Under the pieces are notes generated by a model. That model made no database searches. It was given only the letters and a program-made list of their open reading frames with translations, and was not told the DNA's origin. This document shows, piece by piece, positions 57,938 to 64,000 of a DNA stretch of 64,000 nucleotides. The first letter of the stretch is position 1; each line of letters begins with the position of its first letter. Location of the stretch: assembly GCF_001908095.1 (NCBI RefSeq), contig NZ_MKGR01000011.1, positions 1 to 64,000 of the forward strand. Direction: 5' to 3'. Source of the DNA: Xenorhabdus thuongxuanensis (GTDB lineage Bacteria > Pseudomonadota > Gammaproteobacteria > Enterobacterales > Enterobacteriaceae). The position numbers and the translations under genes were made by a program.

Positions 57938-58043
57938 TTTTTGTAGCTCAAAATGATGTTTTCCCATTTTCAATTGCGATAAGCCTCACATTTTCCTTTT
58001 TTGGTGATCCTGATTGATTGCTCACTATCCTCTTCTGTTGTTA

Positions 58044-58058
58044 ATGTTACCGGTAATA
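58044..58058. promoter_or_regulatory. GntR operator 1
   Basis: ATGTTACCGGTAATA, 14 of 15 positions of the enterobacterial GntR site ATGTTACCGGTAACA. About 100 bp upstream of gntK. Confidence 0.8.
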
Positions 58059-58073
58059 AGTTACCAGTAACAT
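58058..58073. promoter_or_regulatory. GntR operator 2
   Basis: AAGTTACCAGTAACAT, a second GntR-like palindrome whose centre is 14 bp from that of operator 1, so both sites touch. The pair would give tight repression of gntKU. Confidence 0.75.
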
Positions 58074-58157
58074 TTAATGTGTAATATTTAATTTTATATT
58101 TTTTAATATAAATCAAATGGATATATAAGCGGTAAGATCTGTGTAAAGGAGTTTGAT

Positions 58158-58715
58158 ATGAGTGATACCCAACAGCCAAACCACGTTTTTGTATTGATGG
58201 GGGTATCAGGTAGCGGTAAATCCGCAGTTGCCAGTGGTGTTGCCCGTGAACTAGGGGCTGCGTTTCTGGATGGGGACTTCCTTCATCCCCGTGCCAATAT
58301 TACAAAAATGACACAGGGTTACGCTTTGAATGATGGTGATCGTCGGCCATGGCTGAAGGCACTCAATGACGCCATTTTTGCTATGCAGCGCACCAACCAT
58401 ATTTCCTTGCTTGTGTGTTCCGCCTTGAAAAAAAGCTATCGGGATATGCTGCGTGATGGCAATAAAAACCTGTCGTTTCTCTATATGAAAGGAGATTTTG
58501 GCTTAATCGAGAACCGCCTGAAAGCACGCAAGGGGCATTTCTTTAAACCACAAATGCTAATCTCTCAATTTGAGACACTGGAAGAGCCGACCAGTGATGA
58601 AAAGGATGTCCATCACATTGATATCAAACCTGATCTTGATGAAGTCATCAAAAATGCGATTAAAACTATTGACCATATCCAATCTATTAACCGTATTAGT
58701 GAGGGGCATTCATGA
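58158..58715 (+). CDS. gntK: Gluconokinase
   Basis: 185 aa. P-loop GVSGSGKS (residues 15-22) and family segments FLDGDFLHPRANITKM and LNDGDRRPWLKALNDAIFAM. Phosphorylates gluconate to 6-phosphogluconate. AAAGGAG lies 7 nt before the ATG. Overlaps the transporter gene by 4 bp (ATGA). Confidence 0.95.
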   Translation: MSDTQQPNHVFVLMGVSGSGKSAVASGVARELGAAFLDGDFLHPRANITKMTQGYALNDGDRRPWLKALNDAIFAMQRTNHISLLVCSALKKSYRDMLRDGNKNLSFLYMKGDFGLIENRLKARKGHFFKPQMLISQFETLEEPTSDEKDVHHIDIKPDLDEVIKNAIKTIDHIQSINRISEGHS

Positions 58716-60049
58716 GTACTGTAACTCTGGTTCTGACAGCCGTCGGCTCTGTTCTCCTGTTACTATTTCTGGTGATGAAAGCCAGATTACACGCTTTTAT
58801 TGCCTTGATGCTGGTTTCTGTGGGCGCGGGGATTTTTTCCGGTATGCCGCTGGAGAAAATCACCCAGACAATGCAAAACGGTATGGCAGGTACGTTGGGC
58901 TTCCTTGCTATTGTTGTGGCTCTCGGCGCAATGTTTGGCAAAATCCTGCATGAAACAGGTGCTCTTGACCAGATTGCCGTGAAACTGCTGGGTAGCTTTG
59001 GTGAAAAGCGTGCTAACTATGCATTAGGTGTTGCCGGACTTGTTTGTGCGTTGCCACTGTTTTTTGATGTGGCAGTTGTGTTGTTGATTGGCGTGGTATT
59101 TGCCGTTGCGCGTCGCACCAATGGCAATGTTGTGAAACTGGCGCTTCCATTGTTTGCCGGTGTTGCGGCAGCAGCAGCGTTTTTGGTTCCGGGACCAACG
59201 CCGATGATGCTGGCTTCCCAGATGGGAGCTGATTTTGGTTGGATGATCCTCATTGGCCTGAGTGCCGCCGTTCCCGGCATGTTATTGGCGGGCCCGATAT
59301 ACGGTAATTTTATCAGCAAATATGTGACGCTGGATTTACCCAAAGATCTGAGTACGCCAAGTATTGGCAAAAGCCAGATGCCTTCCTTTGGTTTCAGCCT
59401 GGCATTAGTATTATTCCCATTGATATTGGTGGGCTTGAAAACTATTGGTGCACGTTTTGTTGATCAACAATCTACGCTATACCATTGGCTTGAATTTCTT
59501 GGTCATCCTTTCACTGCTATTTTGCTTGCTTGTCTGATGGCGATTTACGGGTTGGCGATCCGTCGTGGTATGAGCAAAGAGAAAGTCATGGAAATCTGCT
59601 CTGCGGCAATTCAACCTGCGGGAATTATTCTGCTGGTAACTGGCGCGGGTGGTGTATTTAAACAAGTTTTGGTGGATTCGGGTGTTGGGTCTGCATTAGG
59701 TAATGCGTTGATCGGTGCCGGCCTGCCAATCGCATTGGCGTGTTTTATTTTGTCGGGTGCGGTACGTGTGATCCAGGGATCAGCAACTGTCGCATGTTTA
59801 ACCACGGTAGGGTTGGTTCTGCCAGTGATTGGCGAACTGGGCTATTCCGGTGCGCAAATGGCGGCGTTGTCAGTATGTATTGCCGGCGGCTCCTTGGTTC
59901 TTAGCCATGTGAATGACTCTGGTTTCTGGCTGTTCGGTAAGTTTACCGGTGCGACAGAAGCGCAAACCCTGAAAACCTGGACGATAATGGAAACTATTCT
60001 CGGCACAACCGGCGCGATTGTTGGTATGATCTACTTCGCTATGCTGTGA
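58712..60049 (+). CDS. gntU: Gluconate permease, GntU-like (GntP family)
   Basis: 445 aa, close to E. coli GntU (446 aa) throughout: LVLTAVGSVLLLLFLVMKAR, ALGAMFGKILHETGALDQIA, GVAAAAAFLVPGPTPMMLAS, with about 12-14 membrane spans. Imports gluconate for GntK. It forms the gntR/gntK/gntU cluster of E. coli, though with gntR on the same strand. Confidence 0.93.
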   Translation: MSTVTLVLTAVGSVLLLLFLVMKARLHAFIALMLVSVGAGIFSGMPLEKITQTMQNGMAGTLGFLAIVVALGAMFGKILHETGALDQIAVKLLGSFGEKRANYALGVAGLVCALPLFFDVAVVLLIGVVFAVARRTNGNVVKLALPLFAGVAAAAAFLVPGPTPMMLASQMGADFGWMILIGLSAAVPGMLLAGPIYGNFISKYVTLDLPKDLSTPSIGKSQMPSFGFSLALVLFPLILVGLKTIGARFVDQQSTLYHWLEFLGHPFTAILLACLMAIYGLAIRRGMSKEKVMEICSAAIQPAGIILLVTGAGGVFKQVLVDSGVGSALGNALIGAGLPIALACFILSGAVRVIQGSATVACLTTVGLVLPVIGELGYSGAQMAALSVCIAGGSLVLSHVNDSGFWLFGKFTGATEAQTLKTWTIMETILGTTGAIVGMIYFAML

Positions 60050-60080
60050 TAGGTTAAAACTTTTTTAAGAGATTTTTAAT

Positions 60081-60110
60081 GGCACTTTATCCATCATAAG
60101 GTGCCGTTTT
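60081..60110 (+). terminator. Terminator after gntU
   Basis: 9-bp stem GGCACTTTA/TAAGGTGCC followed by GTTTT. Confidence 0.75.
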
Positions 60111-60253
60111 ACACGATTTCTTATGTTATCCACGTTTGTTAGGCTCTGGTTAACCATTTATCGTTGGGAAAAAGAATGTAATTCTGAAGGGAATTATAGT
60201 ATGGAATTTATCAATGTTGACAGTAGATAATATAGAAATAGATTCTAAAAAAT

Positions 60254-60284
60254 AATCCACCTTGTAATTAATACAAAGTGGATT
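60254..60284 (-). terminator. Terminator after bax
   Basis: 12-bp stem with one mismatch (AATCCACCTTGT/ACAAAGTGGATT). On the minus strand it is followed by ATTTTTTAG. It is the end of the bax transcript. Confidence 0.75.
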
Positions 60285-60296
60285 GTTGGGAGAGTG

Positions 60297-61070
60297 TTAT
60301 TGGATAGCTAATTCCTGAGCCTGTGAAATCAGCTTCTTGTTGCCATTAAATACTCGGTGTAAATAGCGATTATAGTTAGATCCCAGTTCAGAATAGCCAT
60401 TGAGATTATCAATCAGCTTACCGGTATTCAGCGGTTCCTGTGTTGTTCTCTGTTTTGCACGTGAAGAACGCAGTGACTCATAAGCACGGTGCGTATTCAG
60501 GTTTTTCATATAGGCAATAACGGAAGCATCAATGGTAGGGTAAACTGAATAACCTTTGACTTTTCCTTTCTTTTTGCCGCAAGAGCTACAACGCATTCCA
60601 AACAAATTATTATTTTTTTTGGCGAGTTCTGATGTTCCCCAACCCGATTCAGCCGCTGCCTGAGTGGCAACAAAATGGGTGGGAATAATGTCAACCCGAC
60701 TTAGCAGATTATTCCAATTGACCTGTTTTGGTGAATTGCAGGTCATTTTGTAATCCATGCAGATCTTTTTCAATCGATTACTATCCTGTACAGACCAATG
60801 ATGATTCTTTTGGTGTGACAGGAGCCATTTGCGGTCTCGCATAATCTTTTGATTATGTTGATCAATTACAGGGACAATAATATTTAAAAACGCTTTCTTC
60901 CGAGGTGTACCTGAAGGGTATTGTCGCAAATCAGGCAAACTTACTTGCATGCCATCGTGAGAATACTCTTGCACTTTTGAGGTACTGGTCGAGGCATGGC
61001 TCAGACCGGTAAAGATTAATGAGATAAAGAAAGCGAAGACCGCACTTGTCCTCATCATTAGAGAGGGCAT
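60297..61070 (-). CDS. bax: Bax-like protein with glucosaminidase domain
   Basis: 257 aa. Signal peptide to about residue 26 (SHAS). Glucosaminidase (lysozyme-like) domain at ~125-230: PTHFVATQAAAESGWGTSEL, with the catalytic Glu in AAESGWG, then NNLFGMRCSSCG and KNLNTHRAYESLR. This is the enterobacterial Bax family (E. coli 274 aa). It would act on peptidoglycan in the periplasm. AGAGGAG 5 nt before ATG 61070 supports this start. Confidence 0.88.
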   Translation of the reverse strand: MPSLMMRTSAVFAFFISLIFTGLSHASTSTSKVQEYSHDGMQVSLPDLRQYPSGTPRKKAFLNIIVPVIDQHNQKIMRDRKWLLSHQKNHHWSVQDSNRLKKICMDYKMTCNSPKQVNWNNLLSRVDIIPTHFVATQAAAESGWGTSELAKKNNNLFGMRCSSCGKKKGKVKGYSVYPTIDASVIAYMKNLNTHRAYESLRSSRAKQRTTQEPLNTGKLIDNLNGYSELGSNYNRYLHRVFNGNKKLISQAQELAIQ

Positions 61071-61616
61071 TGCTTCTCCTCTTTTTATTACTCTGGATAA
61101 AAATTAGACGAATACTAACAGAGCAAGTAAGATATAGCTACTGTTATTCGTGATTCATAAGTTTCGTTTCTGTAACGAATATTAGCACCTTACTGACAAA
61201 TATCTATATTTTTTATTTTCCAGAGTAAATTAATGTAATAAATATTATGATTTTATCTGGTGAAGAGTGTTATTTACATTATATTTTATGATATTATTTT
61301 GCTTGTGGATCCAACTTAAATTAATAACTGATTTTTACTTAACTATATGTTATTAATTGGATATTACCTAATTTAACTTAGCTATCGTAGGGGGGTGAAT
61401 TTTTGCTTTATTGTAGTTATTGTAAATTATTTAATTGTTCATTCTTGGTTATCTATTTTTCTGGCTTGTTTTAAGTTTTTCATCTGAATTTCAATATTAT
61501 AAAATGACATTAATATATCATAAAAAGTAATATTTTTACTGAAGAAAATATGTCAATTAACATCATGATGGTGAGATTATTTTCTGGTTGGGGAGTGAAT
61601 TGTTTTAAAAGAATCA
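61071..61616. other. AT-rich intergenic region upstream of bax
   Basis: About 550 bp, strongly AT-rich, no ORF or structured element recognised apart from the terminator at its right edge. Confidence 0.5.
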
Positions 61617-61632
61617 GGGAGCCGAAGCCCCC
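61617..61632 (-). terminator. UUCG-loop terminator of the DUF3761-like gene
   Basis: The minus strand reads GGGGGC-TTCG-GCTCCC followed by TGATTCTTTT: a 6-bp stem closed by the very stable UUCG tetraloop. Confidence 0.8.
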
Positions 61633-61666
61633 TAATTGTTATGCATGATAAAAAATCAACAAAGCT

Positions 61667-62002
61667 TTACAGCCATTTAGCAACACCACCGTGGCGAGAG
61701 CAGGCTCCCTTACGGGATTTACTCTTACTATAGCTACCATCTTTACAAAGAGCTGTATTAGCGCCTTTTTTAGCTAAGTTATTGCTGTTTTTCTTCTTTG
61801 ATATTTTTTGCTTTTTTACTTTTTTGGTAACTTTCTTCTCTAATGAATTAGCTTTGTTTTTTGCTGAGTTAACATTTTGTTCTACTGCCGTTGTCGTTTT
61901 TGAGGCGACTTCGGCTGAGGTTGATATTGCTGGCGCTGCAAGCGCTGCGCTTGAAAACAACACCAGTAATGCCGCAACTGATAACTTCAAGCTTTTCATC
62001 AT
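61667..62002 (-). CDS. Small exported DUF3761-like protein
   Basis: 111 aa. Signal peptide to residue ~22 (ALAAPA), then a Lys/Ser/Asn-rich linker, highly basic (residues ~50-80), and the conserved C-terminal motif ALCKDGSYSKSKSRKGACSR...HGGVAKWL of DUF3761, with two Cys probably bridged. Periplasmic or secreted, function unknown. The low-complexity basic linker is unusual for a periplasmic protein. Confidence 0.8.
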   Translation of the reverse strand: MMKSLKLSVAALLVLFSSAALAAPAISTSAEVASKTTTAVEQNVNSAKNKANSLEKKVTKKVKKQKISKKKNSNNLAKKGANTALCKDGSYSKSKSRKGACSRHGGVAKWL

Positions 62003-62128
62003 ATAGTTCCTCTGATTAGAGTACTGAAACCTGAAATCTACTCTTGCAGTTTGGAGTATAGTTTTGAATGTTATGATTGCAAATTTAACGATAGAGAATA
62101 AAAAATAACGCTAGTATGGGGTGGTATT

Positions 62129-62875
62129 GTGAAAAAAGTAACGATCATTACTGGTGGTTCCCGTGGTATTGGCAAGGCTACGGCACTTTGTTTGGCAAAA
62201 CAGGGGCACCATATCTGCATTGGCTATCGTAACCGTGAAGACAGTGCTTATGAAGTGTTGGATATGATCCGTGCCCTTGGGCAGTCAGCAATTGCGGTTC
62301 AGGTGGATATTGCGGATGAAAAACAAGTGATAACGTTGTTCCAAAGGGCTGAAAAAGAGTTGGGGTATATTTCTGGGTTAGTGAACAATGCTGGGATCTT
62401 AAAGCCTCAAGCTACCATTGAACAGTTAACGGCAGAGCGGTTAAATGAAATTTTTGCCACTAATATCACAGGAGCCTTTCTCTGTGCGCGTGAAGCGGTT
62501 AAGAGAATGGCTTTGCGTCACGGTGGGCAAGGTGGAGTCATTGTCAATGTTTCATCTGCTGCCGCTAGATTGGGCTCTCCCCATGAATACGTTGATTATG
62601 CAGCATCGAAAGGTGCCATTGATACGCTGACAATTGGGTTGGCGCAAGAGGTGGCTGCACAGGGAATCAGGGTAAATGCTGTGCGTCCTGGATTCATTTA
62701 CACCGAAATGCATGCCGATGGTGGGGAGCCTGGACGAATTGAAAGAATCAAAGATTTATTACCTATGAAACGGGGTGGACAGCCGGAAGAAGTTGCTCAG
62801 GCTATTGCATGGCTATTATCTGATGAAGCATCGTATGTTACAGGCAATTTTATTGATTTAGCTGGTGGGAAATAG
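62129..62875 (+). CDS. ygfF: SDR-family oxidoreductase, YgfF-like
   Basis: 248 aa classical short-chain dehydrogenase. TGGSRGIGKA cofactor loop (residues 8-17), NNAG (~86-89), catalytic S (~142) and YAASK (Y~156, K~160), and C-terminal YVTGNFIDLAGGK. It starts with GTG at 62129, preceded by GGGGTGG. E. coli YgfF is the closest I recognise; its physiological substrate is not established. Confidence 0.85.
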   Translation: MKKVTIITGGSRGIGKATALCLAKQGHHICIGYRNREDSAYEVLDMIRALGQSAIAVQVDIADEKQVITLFQRAEKELGYISGLVNNAGILKPQATIEQLTAERLNEIFATNITGAFLCAREAVKRMALRHGGQGGVIVNVSSAAARLGSPHEYVDYAASKGAIDTLTIGLAQEVAAQGIRVNAVRPGFIYTEMHADGGEPGRIERIKDLLPMKRGGQPEEVAQAIAWLLSDEASYVTGNFIDLAGGK

Positions 62876-63002
62876 GTTATAGAGTTTGAAATGCCGTTTG
62901 AATAAGCGGGCATTTAATACCAGATAATCTTGAAAGCCGGAATTCTTCTTAATATTTTTCCGGCTAATTGATGGAAGGCTATTTTTGTAGTAACAATTGA
63001 TT

Positions 63003-63353
63003 TTAAGCCAATATTTCCACCAACTTAGGTTTTAGAATAATCTTACCAGGTTGCATTTCAATGTTAATAGGTTGTTCCACTAAATTGCTGATCGTTAGCC
63101 ACTCCCCTGCAATATAAAGTTCACCATTTTCACGAATATTGTCGATTCCTTGGTATGGGTTATTTTCCACTTCGTTGATTAATGTGGCTAAATCTGCGTT
63201 AGGATCAACAAGAGAAATAATAACGCCATTGGGAAACTGTGAGATATGAAATAATTCATTTGCGGTAAATCCCGCATCGCTGAGTGCACTGCCGTTCAGT
63301 ATTAATTCTGGGGTATCAATGTCAGAATGACGAAATGAAACATGAAGGTTCAT
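63003..63353 (-). CDS. SymE-like small protein
   Basis: 116 aa. Two AbrB/SymE-like stretches: LHVSF...DTPELILNGSALSDAGFTAN (as in SymE, where L-x-L-x-G-x-W-L-x-x-AGF is typical) and near the C-terminus GELYIAGEWLTI...INIEMQPGKIILKP. SymE proteins are SOS-induced toxins of type I toxin-antitoxin systems or DNA/nucleoid-binding relatives. The start is 63353, with AAGGAA 8 nt upstream; the frame is open to 63440. No SymR-like antisense promoter was identified. The assignment is tentative. Confidence 0.5.
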   Translation of the reverse strand: MNLHVSFRHSDIDTPELILNGSALSDAGFTANELFHISQFPNGVIISLVDPNADLATLINEVENNPYQGIDNIRENGELYIAGEWLTISNLVEQPINIEMQPGKIILKPKLVEILA

Positions 63354-63440
63354 TTGTACGTTCCTTGTGTTATGGATATACTGCGATACTCTATCAGCAC
63401 TTCGCCCGCACTGCACCGCGAATTCATACGTGTTTTTCAT

Positions 63441-64000
63441 CTAAATAGCATTCATTGTTAATAATCGACATCTACCCTAGCGGTTAGTTGGCTAATATGC
63501 CATCGGTAATGTTGTTCTTTGCGAAGCAACTCGCAAAAAATGACTGGATATTTATCCATTTTGAAATGAATCTCTGAAGTTAGTACCAAAAGTTAGAACA
63601 AAAAATAACTCTTTAAATAATTATGCGATTTTCTGTTTTATTAAAGGGATGAATAAAATATTTTAGTCTTTGGTTTATTTGATAGTTTATATTTTTTATC
63701 CTATACCTCTTTATAAATATTGACATTATATGTCGTGAAAATGCCAAGGAGTTTTAAATAAGAGTGTTAAAATTAAACGCATTCCAGAACCTTGCCGAAT
63801 TAAAATGGCAGAAATATTTGTATGGCAACCTCTATATTTCCAATGATTAGTTTCTGACTCAGACTTTGGGAAATGAATTATAAATAAATAGGTAGGACAA
63901 CAAAAAAAGCCCTACCGATATTATCAAGCAGGGCTTTTAATTTCAGTGCTCCGAATTCAATCTTTACACTGAAATGCCTAATTGAATAACACCCAAATTA
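63441..64000. other. Intergenic end of window with bidirectional terminator
   Basis: No gene recognised. A strong bidirectional terminator hairpin, AAAAGCCCT (63905-63913)/AGGGCTTTT (63930-63938), stands near the end, followed by a second inverted repeat TTTCAGTG/CACTGAAA. The gene beyond position 64000 is not visible. Confidence 0.6.

Noticed and set aside
63513-63535. Hairpin TTTGCGA/TCGCAAA as a terminator or small RNA
   Set aside because: No T-run on either strand and no promoter; only a 7-bp stem, so chance is likely.

Overview
The window looks like chromosome of an insect-pathogenic, nematode-associated enterobacterium, most likely Xenorhabdus (possibly Photorhabdus; Morganellaceae). 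The basis is enterobacterial housekeeping blocks (potABCD, bax, ygfF, gntR-gntK-gntU, uxuR/uxuAB/uxaC/kdgK/eda) of moderate GC, interleaved with AT-rich accessory islands, many broken insertion sequences, an inverse autotransporter and two type I-E CRISPR-Cas loci. No rRNA or tRNA gene was found. The organism call is inference from gene content.

Layout. 0.1-2.5 kb: a BfiI-like metal-independent restriction endonuclease, a decayed IS4/IS50-type element and a truncated higA. 2.6-12.4 kb: a complete glucuronate (hexuronate) route. UxuR regulates, a tripartite TRAP transporter imports, and UxaC, UxuB, UxuA, KdgK and Eda take glucuronate to pyruvate and glyceraldehyde-3-phosphate. CRP-like and UxuR-like sites sit in the divergent promoter region. 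12.6-22 kb: type I-E locus A (cas3, cse1, cse2, cas7, cas5, cas6e) with no cas1-cas2, followed by a 29-repeat array. 22.4-26.4 kb: spermidine/putrescine transporter potABCD. 26.5-36.4 kb: an AT-rich island bounded by exact 34-bp direct repeats, with two Ig-like hypothetical proteins, a 1425-aa inverse autotransporter with a recent 639-bp internal duplication, and fragments of IS4, IS200, IS630, IS5 and IS110 elements. 36.8-40.9 kb: a four-gene cryptic biosynthetic operon (KAS III-like, SDR, MBL-fold, adenylate-forming enzyme). 41-45 kb: a tnpB remnant, yefM-yoeB, and three envelope protein genes. 45.2-56.4 kb: type I-E locus B, complete (cas3, cse1, cse2, cas7, cas5, cas6e, cas1, cas2), with a VOC protein gene and a 24-repeat array upstream. 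56.9-64 kb: gluconate genes, bax, a DUF3761-like protein, ygfF and a SymE-like protein.

Most interesting. The 430-bp gap between cas3 and cse1 of locus A holds what reads as a Cascade-guided regulatory RNA module (CreTA- or CreR-like). A minus-strand promoter fires directly into a divergent solitary CRISPR repeat, followed by a ~30-nt spacer-like stretch and a degenerate second repeat. The first 12 nt of the pseudo-spacer match a site about 70 bp upstream of a 44-codon membrane-peptide ORF at 11 of 12 positions. The one mismatch is at position 6, the position a type I-E crRNA flips out, and the site is preceded by an AAG PAM. The ORF lies directly in front of cse1. Independently, one spacer of each array overlaps the other by 18 nt on the same strand, so one spacer displays the PAM of the other: AAG. 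The two observations support each other. Both arrays have essentially the same repeat and a leader motif at the same distance, so locus B Cas1-Cas2 may serve both.
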